A stretch of DNA of 64,000 nt from Caulobacter sp. 602-2. Lineage in GTDB: Bacteria > Pseudomonadota > Alphaproteobacteria > Caulobacterales > Caulobacteraceae. The stretch spans positions 28,172 through 92,171 of the forward strand of contig NZ_JAAKGT010000014.1 of assembly GCF_011043625.1 (NCBI RefSeq), read 5' to 3'. The position numbers were made by a program, and so were the translations under genes. The notes below the pieces were generated by a model. That model ran no database searches. It had not been told where the DNA came from and saw only the letters and a list, made by a program, of their open reading frames with translations. Shown one piece after another: positions 55,965-64,000 of the stretch (position 1 is its first letter; the number at the start of each line of letters is the position of its first letter).

Positions 55965-56899
55965 GCGGCCTTCCGCTCGGCGACGAGGCTGAACAGGTTG
56001 GCCAGCGACGGCTGGCGCACGCGGATCTCGCGCGGGGCCAGGCCCAGCTGGCGCAGGCGCGCGTCCAGCCGCCCCGCCGCGCCGTAGCCGCCGCTGTCCA
56101 GCCGCGTCCAGACGCCGGGACGCCGCGTGGGCTCAAGCCCCTCGGCCGCCAGATGGATCTCGCCGGCCATGTCGAGCCCTTCGGCGAGATGGACGAGGAT
56201 CTCCATCTGGTCGCCGAAGGCTTCGGCCACCAGGGCCCGGGGATCGCCCTCCAGCACCATGGCGCCGTCGCGCAGGAAGCCGACGCGGTCGGCCAGGGCC
56301 CCGGCCTGGTCGAGGTCGTGGGTGACGATCAGCACCGCCACGCCCAGGCCCCGCAGGTCGCGGATCACCGTGTCGACGGCTTCGCGGGCGTCGATGTCGA
56401 CCCCCACGGTCGGCTCGTCGAGGATCAGCAGGGTCGGCTCGTGGACGATGGCGGCGGCGATGTTGGCCCGGCGCTGGAAGCCGCCCGACAGCGTGCGCAC
56501 CGGCGCGCCTGCGCGATCGAGCGTGCGGGTCAGCTCCATCGCCCGACGCACGGCGGCGGGGATCTGCGCGCGCGGCACGCCAGCCAGCGTGGCGAAGGTC
56601 TCGATGTTCTCGCGGACCGACAGGTTGGCGTAGAGGGCGATCTCCTGCGGGACGAGGCCAAGGCCGGCGCGGGCGGCGGGCACGCGGGCCGGATCGGCGC
56701 CGTTCAGCAGCACGCTGCCGGCGTCGGGCCGCAGACGGCCGCAGATGGCCCGCACCAAGGTGGTCTTGCCCGCCCCGTTGTGTCCCAAGAGGGCGTAGAT
56801 CTCGCCCGGCCGCAGCGACAGGTCCACGCCCTTGAGGACGCGCCGCTCGCCATAGGACCGCACAACGCCTTCAGCCTTCAGAATAGGCTCTGGATTCAC
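55961..56899 (-). CDS. ABC transporter ATP-binding protein
   Basis: 312 residues from GTG 56899. Walker A is LLGHNGAGKTTL, Q-loop LVPQEIALY, signature LSGGFQRR, Walker B LLILDEPTVGVD and switch VTHDLDQ. A C-terminal extension of about 80 residues (from MAGEIHLAAEGLE) ends in SLANLFSLVAERKAA, as in drug- or lipid-type ABC-2 ATPases. It overlaps both neighbours by four bases. Confidence 0.92.
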   Translation of the reverse strand: MNPEPILKAEGVVRSYGERRVLKGVDLSLRPGEIYALLGHNGAGKTTLVRAICGRLRPDAGSVLLNGADPARVPAARAGLGLVPQEIALYANLSVRENIETFATLAGVPRAQIPAAVRRAMELTRTLDRAGAPVRTLSGGFQRRANIAAAIVHEPTLLILDEPTVGVDIDAREAVDTVIRDLRGLGVAVLIVTHDLDQAGALADRVGFLRDGAMVLEGDPRALVAEAFGDQMEILVHLAEGLDMAGEIHLAAEGLEPTRRPGVWTRLDSGGYGAAGRLDARLRQLGLAPREIRVRQPSLANLFSLVAERKAA

Positions 56900-57801
56900 G
56901 CCGCCGCCTTGCGCGCGGCGAACAGCCGTCCGGCATAGGCGCCCAGCAGCCCGCCGCCCCCGGCCGCGGCCAGGGCCGCCTCCGCCGCGGCGAGATGCGC
57001 CTCCACGGCCGCGCGGGCGCCCGACAGGCCCAGGCGCGAGACGGCCGTGGTCATCGACGCGTCCTGGCCGACATCCTTGCCGGCCGCCTCGACCGAGCCC
57101 TCGGCGTCGATGATGTCGTCGCGGATCTGGAAGGCCAGGCCCACCCGGCGAGCGAACTCGCCCACCTGCTCGACGGCGGCCGCGTCGGCCCCGCCGATCA
57201 GGGCGCCGACCTGGGCGGCGGCGATGATCAGGACGCCGGTCTTCTCGTGGTTCAGCCGGTCGATGGCGGCCATGTCGCGCAGCTGGTCGCGGTCGAGCAG
57301 GTCGCGGGCCTGGCCGGCGACCAGACCCATGAAGCCCACGGCGTCGGCGGCGCGAGCGCAGACCTCGGCGCGCAGGTCGCCCGACAGCCCCTTGTCGGCG
57401 GCGATGACGGCGTAGGCCTGGTTCAGCAGGCCCACGCCCGCGAGAATGGCGGTGGCCTCGTCGAAGGCGCGATGGATGGTCGGCAAGCCGCGACGCAGGC
57501 CTGCATCGTCCATGGCCGGCAGGTCGTCGAGGATCAGCGAGGCGGCGTGGATCATCTCGAAGGCGCAGGCCGCATCGAGCGCCGCGCCCTCGTCGGCGCC
57601 GAACGCCTCGGCGGCCAGCAGGGTCAGCATCGGACGGAAGCGCTTGCCCGGGGCCAGCAGCGAATAGCGGACGGCTTCGACCAGGCGGTCGGGCGCGGTT
57701 CCCGGCGCCGGGGCCAGCTCGGCCAGGCGGCGATCGACGCGCGCCCTCAAGGCCTCGATCCGCGGCAGCAATCCCTGATGCAAGGCGACCTGGTCGTCCA
57801 T
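56896..57801 (-). CDS. farnesyl/geranylgeranyl diphosphate synthase (IspA/CrtE type)
   Basis: 301 residues. PGKRFRPML, first Asp motif SLILDDLPAMDDAGLRRG with the two-residue insertion of bacterial FPP/GGPP synthases, and second motif FQIRDDIIDAEGS. A Met just before the first motif (EMIHAASLILDD) leaves space for a C15-C20 product. The proximity of crtZ favours GGPP for carotenoids, but a dedicated substrate for the coupled ABC exporter unit is also possible. Confidence 0.87.
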   Translation of the reverse strand: MDDQVALHQGLLPRIEALRARVDRRLAELAPAPGTAPDRLVEAVRYSLLAPGKRFRPMLTLLAAEAFGADEGAALDAACAFEMIHAASLILDDLPAMDDAGLRRGLPTIHRAFDEATAILAGVGLLNQAYAVIAADKGLSGDLRAEVCARAADAVGFMGLVAGQARDLLDRDQLRDMAAIDRLNHEKTGVLIIAAAQVGALIGGADAAAVEQVGEFARRVGLAFQIRDDIIDAEGSVEAAGKDVGQDASMTTAVSRLGLSGARAAVEAHLAAAEAALAAAGGGGLLGAYAGRLFAARKAAA

Positions 57802-57928
57802 CTCGCGAGTCGATGCCTCCCCCGCCCCTCCGCGGGCGAGTCATTTGAAGGCGCCCCGTCGCGGCGTCAACCCGAGCGGGCGCCCGGCGGCTCTTGACCC
57901 CGGCCGTCCGGGGCGCGTCCATGGCGGC

Positions 57929-59455
57929 ATGTCCAAGCCCCTGCCCTCTCCCGCCGACCACGCCCGCGAGATCCTGGCCCGCCTGGGCGTGAGCGGCCTG
58001 TCCGCCGACGGCGGAACCGCCGTGCGCACGCCCATCGACGGTTCTGTGCTGGCCCACGTCGCCTTCGACGACGCCAAGGCCATCGAAGCCAAGGTCGCGG
58101 GGGCCGCCCGCGCCTTCCGCGCCTGGCGCTGCGTTCCGGCGCCGCGCCGGGGCGAACTGGTCCGCCTGCTGGGCGAGGAGCTGCGGGCGGCCAAGGCCGA
58201 CCTGGCCGCCCTTGTGACGCTGGAAGCCGGCAAGATCGCCTCCGAAGGCGCCGGCGAGGTCCAGGAGATGATCGACATCTGCGACTTCGCCGTCGGCCTG
58301 TCGCGCCAACTGCACGGCCTGACCATCGCCTCCGAGCGCCCCGGCCACGCCATGCGCGAGACCTGGCATCCACTGGGGCCGGTCGCGGTGATCAGCGCCT
58401 TCAACTTCCCGGTGGCGGTGTGGGCGTGGAACGCGTGCCTGGCGCTGACCTGCGGCGATCCGGTGATCTGGAAACCGTCGGAGAAGACGCCGCTGACGGC
58501 CCTGGCGACCCAAGCCCTGCTGGACCGCGCCATCGCCCGGTTCGGCGACGAGGCCCCGGCCGGCCTGTCCTCGGTGGTGCTGGGCGGCCGCGACGCCGGC
58601 GAGCGGCTGGCCCGCGATCCGCGCATCCCTCTGGTCAGCGCCACCGGCTCGACCCGCATGGGCAAGGCCCTGGCCCCGGTCGTGGCCGAACGCTTCGGCC
58701 GCTCGATCCTGGAGCTGGGCGGCAACAACGCCATGATCGTCACGCCCACCGCCGACCTGTCGCTGGCCCTGCGCGCCATCGTGTTCTCGGCCGCCGGCAC
58801 CGCCGGCCAGCGCTGCACGTCCCTGCGCCGGCTGATCGTGCATGAGAGCCTGGTCGACAAGGTCGGCGACGCGGTCGCGGCGGCCTTCGCGCGTCTGCCG
58901 GCCGGCGATCCGCGCCAGGACGGCGTGCTGCTGGGCCCGCTGGTCGACAAGGCCTCGTACGAGGCCTTCGTCCACGCCCTCGACCAGGCCCGGGGCGACG
59001 GCGCGCAGGTCGTCGGCGGCGAGCGGCTGCGCGAGGCCGAGGCCCCCGAGGCGTTCTACGTCCGCCCGGCCCTGGCCCGCCTTTCAGCGCCGACCGCCGG
59101 CATGGCCCGCGAGACCTTCGCGCCCCTGCTCTACGTCGTCCCCTATGCCGAGTTCGAGGACGCGGTGGCGATGCAGAACGACGTCCCCCAGGGCCTGTCG
59201 TCCTGCGTGATGACCAACGACGTGCGCGAGGCCGAGGCGTTCATGGGCCCCTGGGGCAGCGACTGCGGCATCGCCAACGTCAACATCGGCCCGTCCGGCG
59301 CCGAGATCGGCGGAGCGTTCGGCGGCGAGAAGGAAACCGGCGGCGGCCGCGAGAGCGGCTCGGACGCCTGGAAGCAGTACATGCGCCGCCAGACCGCGAC
59401 CGTGAACTATTCGGGCGCCCTGCCCCTGGCCCAGGGCGTGCGGTTCGACCTTTAG
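57929..59455 (+). CDS. ALDH7-type aldehyde dehydrogenase (aminoadipate-semialdehyde-like)
   Basis: 508 residues. Catalytic Cys296 is in GTAGQRCTSLRR and general base Glu262 in LELGGNNAMIV. The motif set HPLGPVAVISAFNFPVAVWAWN and GGAFGGEKETGGGRESGSDAWKQYMRRQT is the antiquitin/ALDH7 pattern. In bacteria this enzyme oxidises alpha-aminoadipate semialdehyde (piperideine-6-carboxylate) in lysine catabolism. No other lysine gene is adjacent. It is divergent from the prenyl synthase. Confidence 0.9.
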   Translation: MSKPLPSPADHAREILARLGVSGLSADGGTAVRTPIDGSVLAHVAFDDAKAIEAKVAGAARAFRAWRCVPAPRRGELVRLLGEELRAAKADLAALVTLEAGKIASEGAGEVQEMIDICDFAVGLSRQLHGLTIASERPGHAMRETWHPLGPVAVISAFNFPVAVWAWNACLALTCGDPVIWKPSEKTPLTALATQALLDRAIARFGDEAPAGLSSVVLGGRDAGERLARDPRIPLVSATGSTRMGKALAPVVAERFGRSILELGGNNAMIVTPTADLSLALRAIVFSAAGTAGQRCTSLRRLIVHESLVDKVGDAVAAAFARLPAGDPRQDGVLLGPLVDKASYEAFVHALDQARGDGAQVVGGERLREAEAPEAFYVRPALARLSAPTAGMARETFAPLLYVVPYAEFEDAVAMQNDVPQGLSSCVMTNDVREAEAFMGPWGSDCGIANVNIGPSGAEIGGAFGGEKETGGGRESGSDAWKQYMRRQTATVNYSGALPLAQGVRFDL

Positions 59456-59479
59456 GGTAGATAAACATCGAAGGTCGCC

Positions 59480-59502
59480 GAGAAATGAAATTCTCATTTC
59501 TC
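59480..59502. repeat. AT-rich inverted repeat after the ALDH gene
   Basis: GAGAAATGA-AATTC-TCATTTCTC is a perfect 9-bp dyad followed by AAAAACTCTTT. It marks the beginning of an AT-richer stretch and could be a terminator for the ALDH gene or an operator for the next gene. Confidence 0.5.
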
Positions 59503-59589
59503 AAAAACTCTTTATTACAATATACCAACGATCACGGAATCACCTCACACCTGAACGGTCAAATGGAATTCAGGCAGAGGCACTAAATC

Positions 59590-60201
59590 ATGCCACGCAT
59601 GAACCTAACCACCTTCTTGGCTAACGACGCCGCGGATTCGGCAACCAAGACAAGCAAGATACTAAAATATGTAGATCGCCCCGGTGGCGCAGATTATTAC
59701 TGGGCGCTTAAGTCGGCTGCCAAAAAGATGTTCCTCGACGGCGAGCCCTACGATCAGGCTGTCGGCGTGATGGCCAATATGACTGTCGACCACCAGCGCC
59801 TGAACAATCAGCAAGCTCTGAAAGCTGCATACGACTGGAAGATCCAAAACCCTGGCGAAGCCTTACCTCCGCCATCGGGATCCGTGTCCGCTCCAAAGGG
59901 AGAACTCACGATCAAGCTCGAACCGGCCTGGGCGATTAAGCGTAAGGGGAAATTCGAAGCTTATGTTCCTTGGACGTTCAAAAATGAACGCCTGTCACGC
60001 CCTACTGCAGGCATCGGCATTTGGCTGCTGGAGAGCGGCCTACAGCACGATGATTATGAAAACTGGGATTTCTATCTTATAGATTTGGTGACGAAGAAGC
60101 GCTTCGGGCGAAGCTGCATTACAAAATCAACAGCACTTGCCACCATGTCTGCTCTCGAAGCACAGGAAAATATCTATCTGAACGCAAAAAAATCTGCCTG
60201 A
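59590..60201 (+). CDS. AT-richer orphan gene of unknown function
   Basis: 203 residues. The base composition and codons (AAA, ATA, CTA, TAT) differ clearly from the GC-rich neighbours, and the upstream region is AT-rich, suggesting recent acquisition. N-terminal half helical (YYWALKSAAKKMFLDGEPYD, MTVDHQRLNNQQALKAAYDW), short Pro linker at about 95-105, C-terminal half beta-like with ELTIKLEPAWAIKRKGKFEAYVPW and GIGIWLLESGLQ. No signal peptide, no membrane helix, no recognised family. Confidence 0.72.
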   Translation: MPRMNLTTFLANDAADSATKTSKILKYVDRPGGADYYWALKSAAKKMFLDGEPYDQAVGVMANMTVDHQRLNNQQALKAAYDWKIQNPGEALPPPSGSVSAPKGELTIKLEPAWAIKRKGKFEAYVPWTFKNERLSRPTAGIGIWLLESGLQHDDYENWDFYLIDLVTKKRFGRSCITKSTALATMSALEAQENIYLNAKKSA

Positions 60202-60315
60202 CCTTCTGACAAGCCTGGCCTTGTAAACTTTTTGCGAGAGTGCGGAAAATCACACCCTGAAGTTGTTATCGGCCGTAGCGTGCGCCCGCTCATTTCCGAG
60301 CCGGAGGCAAACGTC

Positions 60316-61230
60316 ATGTCGGCCTATCCCATCGCGATCTACGGCAACGGCCTGTTCCAGGACGGCTATCCCACGCCGCCCGTGCCCTACGCCACGCAGG
60401 CCCAGCAGCTGAACCAGGGCATCACCACCGTGATCCTGTGGTCGATCCACATCCACGACGGCGGCGACCTCTACCTGAACAACACGCTGTTCGTCAGCAA
60501 GGGCCAGATCCAGTACGCCACCGACGGCTCCAGCGGCGTCAATCCGGACTATCCGGCCCTGGTCAAGCAGCTGACGAGCGGCGGCAGCGTGCGCGACCTG
60601 CTGGTCTCGGTCGGCGCCTGGGGCACCACCAGCGACTTCACCGCCTGGCTGGGCGCGCGCGAGCAGGTGAAGGCCAACCTGGCCGTCCTGCAGTCGACCT
60701 TCGGGATCACCGGCGTCGATTTCGACTACGAGGGCGTCTATGGCGACGACCCCCAGAAGATGATCGTCACCCTGACGCTCGACGTCGGCTCCCTGGGCCT
60801 CTACGCCACCTACTGCCCCTACATGCAGTCCAGCTTCTGGACCGGCTGCCTGGCCGACGTCTACGCCCAGAACAACAGCCAGCAGATCGTCAAGTGGATG
60901 AACCTGCAGTGCTACGCCGGCGGCGCCAACAACGACCCCCTCCAGTGGGCCCAGGCCGTGCAGCAGACGGCCAACACGGGCGTGAGCGACCCCTACGCCT
61001 TCATCGTGCCCGGCTATGCGGTCGAAGGCGCCGACGGCGAAGGGCCCTCGTCCATCCAGCAGGCGTTCTCGCAGCTGGCCGGCTCGGGGATCACCGGCGG
61101 CTTCCTGTGGAACAGCGGCGGCATCTTCTCGACCGAGCCCTCCGGCGGGCCGACGCCGGCCGACTACGCCGCGGCGATCAACGCCGGCCTGGGCGCGTCG
61201 ACCTCGGCGCGCGAGGCGGTCGACGCCTGA
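60316..61230 (+). CDS. GH18-like TIM-barrel protein without signal peptide
   Basis: 304 residues. GITGVDFDYEGVYG gives the DxDxE pattern of chitinase-like barrels (Asp135, Asp137, Glu139). LLVSVGAWG matches the second conserved strand, and QCYAGGANNDPLQW and GGFLWNSGGIF the later strands. The protein begins directly with the first strand (AYPIAIYGNGLF), so it is cytoplasmic unless exported by another route. GGAGG at 60303-60307 supports the start. It could act in the cell, in a secreted complex or be catalytically altered; substrate unknown. Confidence 0.75.
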   Translation: MSAYPIAIYGNGLFQDGYPTPPVPYATQAQQLNQGITTVILWSIHIHDGGDLYLNNTLFVSKGQIQYATDGSSGVNPDYPALVKQLTSGGSVRDLLVSVGAWGTTSDFTAWLGAREQVKANLAVLQSTFGITGVDFDYEGVYGDDPQKMIVTLTLDVGSLGLYATYCPYMQSSFWTGCLADVYAQNNSQQIVKWMNLQCYAGGANNDPLQWAQAVQQTANTGVSDPYAFIVPGYAVEGADGEGPSSIQQAFSQLAGSGITGGFLWNSGGIFSTEPSGGPTPADYAAAINAGLGASTSAREAVDA

Positions 61231-61240
61231 CGTCCATCCT

Positions 61241-61274
61241 GGCCCCCGTCGCGCAATCGGCGGCGGGGGCCTTT
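61241..61274 (+). terminator. intrinsic terminator after the GH18-like gene
   Basis: GGCCCCCGTCGC pairs over 12 bp with GCGGCGGGGGCC (one G-U pair) around a 7-base loop, followed by TTTAT. It separates the GH18-like gene from the antiporter gene. Confidence 0.88.
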
Positions 61275-61332
61275 ATGGGTCGCATCCCTGGACGCATCAC
61301 CCTACGGTAACCGCCACTTCAATGGTCGTGAG

Positions 61333-62970
61333 GTGAGCGTGCAGACTGTCGAGATCGTCCTGGCCCTTCTGGCCGCCGTCGTCCTGAGCGGCGCGGCCGC
61401 CCGGTTCCTCCCCCTGGCCGTGCCCGCCCCCCTGGTGCAGATCGGCCTGGGCGCGCTGATCGCGATGGTCACCAAGACGCCGGTCTCGCTCGACCCGCAC
61501 CTCTTCTTCCTGCTGTTCCTGCCGCCGCTGCTGTTCCTCGACGGCTGGCGCATTCCCAAGGACGAGTTCTTCAAGGACTTGCCGATCATCCTGGAGCTGG
61601 CGCTGGGGCTGGTGGTGCTGACCGTGGTCGGCGTCGGCCTGCTGATCCACTGGATGATCCCGGCCATGCCGCTGGCCGTGGCCTTCGCCCTGGCTGCGGT
61701 GATCTCGCCCACCGACCCGATCGCCGTCTCGGCCATCGCCCAGCGCGTGCCGATCCCCAAGCGGCTGATGCACATTCTCGAGGGCGAGTCGCTGCTGAAC
61801 GACGCCTCGGGCCTGGTCTGCCTGCGCTTCGCCATCGCCGCGGCCCTGACCGGCAGCTTTGTCCTGCACGAGGCCGTGCTGAACTTCGCCTGGGTCGCCC
61901 TGGCCGGCGTCGCCATCGGCGTGGTCACCACCCTGGTCGTCACCACCCTCAACGCCTGGCTGACCCGCGCCGGGGCCGAGGACGCCGGTCCCCAGACCCT
62001 GGTCAGCCTGCTGATCCCGTTCGCCGCCTACCTGCTGGCCGAAAAGGTGCACGCTTCGGGCATCCTGGCGGCCGTCGCCGCCGGCGTGGCCATGAGCTTC
62101 TCCGAGGTCGCCCGCCAGACCGTGGCCGCCACGCGGGTGCGCCGCAACATGGTGTGGGACACCCTGCAGTTCACCGCCAACGGCGTGATCTTCGTGCTGC
62201 TGGGCGAGCAGTTGCCGTCGATCTTGGCCGGAGCGGTCGAGACCGTCCGCACGACCGGCCACCACGAGCCCTGGTGGCTGGCGATCTATGTCGTGGCCAT
62301 CACCCTGAGCCTGGGCGTGCTGCGCTTCGCCTGGGTGTGGGGCTCGCTGAAGCTGACCCTGCTGCGCGCCCGCCGACGGGGCGAGGACCGCGCCAGCCCG
62401 GACTGGAAGATCATCACCGCCACGGCCTGCGCCGGCGCGCGCGGGGCCATCACCCTGGCCGGCGTGCTGACCCTGCCGCTGGTCACCGCGGCGGGCGAGG
62501 AATTCCCGGCCCGGGACCTGGCCATCTTCCTGGCGGCGGGCGTGATCGTGCTGTCGCTGCTGATCTCCAGCATCGCCCTGCCGCTGCTGATGAAGAACCT
62601 GCAGCTGCCGCCCGAGACGGCGGGGCTGGAGGCGGCCGAACAGGCGCGCGCCACCCTGGCCATCGCCGCCGTCCACGCCATCGAGCGGCTGCAGGCGTCC
62701 TCGCCGCACGCCGCCGACGCCGACTTCCAGACCGCCTCGGCCCGGATCGTCGACGTCTATCGCGACCGCCTGGACGGCCTGACCCAGACCGGCGAGGTGG
62801 CCATCGCCGCCCGTCGCGGCCGCGCCTTCGAAAAGGAAGTCCGCCTGGCGGCCGTGCAGGCCGAGCGCCAGGCCCTGCACGGACTGCTGCGCCAGCGGGC
62901 CGTGGACGGCGCGATCCAGGCCAGGCTGACCCGCGAGCTCGACCTGGCCGAGGCGCGCCTGCGGGTCTGA
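61333..62970 (+). CDS. CPA1-family Na+/H+ antiporter
   Basis: 545 residues from GTG 61333. About 12 membrane segments, with VISPTDPIAVSAIAQRV, the ion-site Asp in LEGESLLNDASGLVCLR and the late GARGAITLAGVLTLP typical of NhaP/YjcE-type antiporters. A charged cytoplasmic tail (about 430-545) is helical and may be regulatory. Exchanges sodium (or potassium) for protons at the inner membrane. Confidence 0.92.
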   Translation: MSVQTVEIVLALLAAVVLSGAAARFLPLAVPAPLVQIGLGALIAMVTKTPVSLDPHLFFLLFLPPLLFLDGWRIPKDEFFKDLPIILELALGLVVLTVVGVGLLIHWMIPAMPLAVAFALAAVISPTDPIAVSAIAQRVPIPKRLMHILEGESLLNDASGLVCLRFAIAAALTGSFVLHEAVLNFAWVALAGVAIGVVTTLVVTTLNAWLTRAGAEDAGPQTLVSLLIPFAAYLLAEKVHASGILAAVAAGVAMSFSEVARQTVAATRVRRNMVWDTLQFTANGVIFVLLGEQLPSILAGAVETVRTTGHHEPWWLAIYVVAITLSLGVLRFAWVWGSLKLTLLRARRRGEDRASPDWKIITATACAGARGAITLAGVLTLPLVTAAGEEFPARDLAIFLAAGVIVLSLLISSIALPLLMKNLQLPPETAGLEAAEQARATLAIAAVHAIERLQASSPHAADADFQTASARIVDVYRDRLDGLTQTGEVAIAARRGRAFEKEVRLAAVQAERQALHGLLRQRAVDGAIQARLTRELDLAEARLRV

Positions 62971-62977
62971 CCGGCGG

Positions 62978-63886
62978 CTAGAGGGTCAGGGCGACGTCGA
63001 TGATCGCGCCGGCGCCCGGCGTGAACGGCCCCCAGTCCTTCTGGATCGGGGCGCCGGCCTTGTCGGCGCCGGCCAGGCGCAGGGTGTAGGTCGCTCCCGG
63101 GCTCAGCACATGGCCGGCCACCGGCGGGAACCGCACGTCGTTGGAGACGAAGTCGGCCGCCCACGGCGGCGGCGGAGTCTTGCCGGTGATCATGCCCACC
63201 AGCACGGCCGGCCCCGTATCGCCCACCAGCAGCACCTGCACCGGACCGACGGCGTCCTTGCGCTGCAGGGTGACGCTGAACCAGGCCTCGGTGGCGGCCG
63301 GGCGCGGCGTCGCGCCCTCGGCCGGACCGATCCGCCTGAAGCCCAGGGCGCGAAGGATGTTGTTCACCCCGGCGCTGCCGCCCGCCAGAACGAGGCCGGT
63401 GATGAAGACGCCCAGCCCGCCGAGCGGCGAGACCTCGCCCTGCCCGCCGTAGAGGGCCTGGTACAGCGAGGCGACGACGTCGAACTTCAGGCCGTGGGCC
63501 ACCAGCCAGCCGACGATCACGGCCACCGGCGTGCGCAGGCCCCGACTGCTGAAATGGTTCTGGAACACCCGCCAGCCGAACAGCACCGCCAGCGCCGACT
63601 CCAGCACCACGGCGATGGCCAGCACGCCGAACAGGATGCGGAAGATGGTCTCGTATTCGAGCTCCGAGAGGTCGGCCGCCTCGGCGCGATCCTGGGCCTC
63701 GCCGGTCAGGCCGCCGGCGTCGGGCGCCGGCTGCGGGACGGGCGTCGCCGGCGGCGAGAAGGTCACCACGCCGTCCTGCAGCGGCGGAGCCGGGGCCGCG
63801 ATCTGGGCCTGCGCGGTCCCGAGCCCCAGCGCGGCGGCCAGGCAGAGCGCGGCCATCCCGCGGCCGGCCCAGTGGATCGTCTTCAT
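62978..63886 (-). CDS. exported/membrane protein of unknown function
   Basis: 302 residues with signal AALCLAAALGLGTAQAQ. A Pro-rich stretch is followed by three hydrophobic segments (FGVLAIAVVLESALAVLFGW, PVAVIVGWLVAHGL, GVFITGLVLAGGSAGV) and a beta-rich C-terminal domain (TEAWFSVTLQRKD to IIDVALTL). GGGGGAGGGGACC precedes the ATG at 63886. No family recognised. Convergent with the antiporter gene, seven bases apart. Confidence 0.75.
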   Translation of the reverse strand: MKTIHWAGRGMAALCLAAALGLGTAQAQIAAPAPPLQDGVVTFSPPATPVPQPAPDAGGLTGEAQDRAEAADLSELEYETIFRILFGVLAIAVVLESALAVLFGWRVFQNHFSSRGLRTPVAVIVGWLVAHGLKFDVVASLYQALYGGQGEVSPLGGLGVFITGLVLAGGSAGVNNILRALGFRRIGPAEGATPRPAATEAWFSVTLQRKDAVGPVQVLLVGDTGPAVLVGMITGKTPPPPWAADFVSNDVRFPPVAGHVLSPGATYTLRLAGADKAGAPIQKDWGPFTPGAGAIIDVALTL

Positions 63887-63968
63887 GGTCCCCTCCCCCG
63901 AAGCATCGAGGGGCAACACAACCACGAAGCGACAAGCAAGATCAATGTTATCGGAGGGGGAGAAGTCA

Positions 63969-64000
63969 TAGAACCTCCCCCTGTGGGGGAGGCGATCGCA
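63969..64000. repeat. dispersed CCTCCCCCT repeat, cut by the window end
   Basis: AACCTCCCCCTGTGGGGGAGG matches the core of the units at 18391, 21743 and 41235. The remainder lies beyond the window. Confidence 0.6.

Noticed and set aside
55961..58975. 1004-codon frame including the ABC ATPase
   Set aside because: The upstream part is a shadow of the prenyl synthase and ALDH genes in another frame. The ATPase begins at GTG 56899.

Overview
This window looks like a chromosome segment of a Caulobacter species or a close relative in the Caulobacterales. It is GC-rich throughout. It carries a circularly permuted two-piece tmRNA whose encoded tag reads AANDNFAEEFAVAA, and next to it an alpha-proteobacterial SspB adaptor. 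It also has a flagellin-family gene, TonB/FecIR machinery, many GTG and TTG starts, many 4-base GTGA/ATGA gene overlaps, and dispersed GC-rich palindromic repeats between genes.

Left part (1-16 kb): a pectin / rhamnogalacturonan-I catabolic locus. The plus-strand run encodes an L-rhamnonate dehydratase (cut by the window edge), a diketo-deoxy-sugar-acid hydrolase, an SDR dehydrogenase, a lactonase-like amidohydrolase, L-rhamnose mutarotase, an exported GH43-GH35 double glycosidase, a cytoplasmic GH105 unsaturated-uronyl hydrolase and a GPH sugar:cation symporter. A convergent minus-strand run encodes a GDSL rhamnogalacturonan acetylesterase, an alpha/beta esterase, a GH28 polygalacturonase-like enzyme and a hybrid histidine kinase. 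The inferred flow is periplasmic deacetylation and side-chain trimming, uptake, cytoplasmic backbone cleavage, then oxidation of L-rhamnose without phosphorylation to pyruvate and lactate.

Middle part (16-41 kb): housekeeping genes. These are tRNA-Lys(UUU), a lipoprotein, Mrp ATPase, HflK/HflC, an HAD phosphatase coupled to SerB, MiaA, and ilvBN behind a leader peptide plus attenuator. Next come ssrA-sspB, a hotdog thioesterase, a C13-like peptidase, a penicillin-binding/beta-lactamase-like protein, a RusA-like resolvase, an HGSNAT-like membrane protein, fumC with a clear terminator, a CcdAB toxin-antitoxin pair, YccF, a long-chain polyprenyl diphosphate synthase and a TrmN6-like methyltransferase.

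Right part (41-64 kb): more accessory content. It holds a divergent solitary flagellin; VOC and ThuA-like proteins; a two-gene DUF2239/GIY-YIG unit preceded by twin ACCCGGGT palindromes; an NCS1 nucleobase-type permease; and a FecA/FecI/FecR-type surface-signalling set followed by an M20 amidohydrolase. After these come a tightly overlapped isoprenyl synthase/ABC-2 exporter unit next to CrtZ carotenoid hydroxylase, an ALDH7-type dehydrogenase, an AT-richer orphan gene, a GH18-like protein without signal peptide, and a CPA1 Na+/H+ antiporter. No rRNA, CRISPR array, insertion sequence or prophage was recognised.
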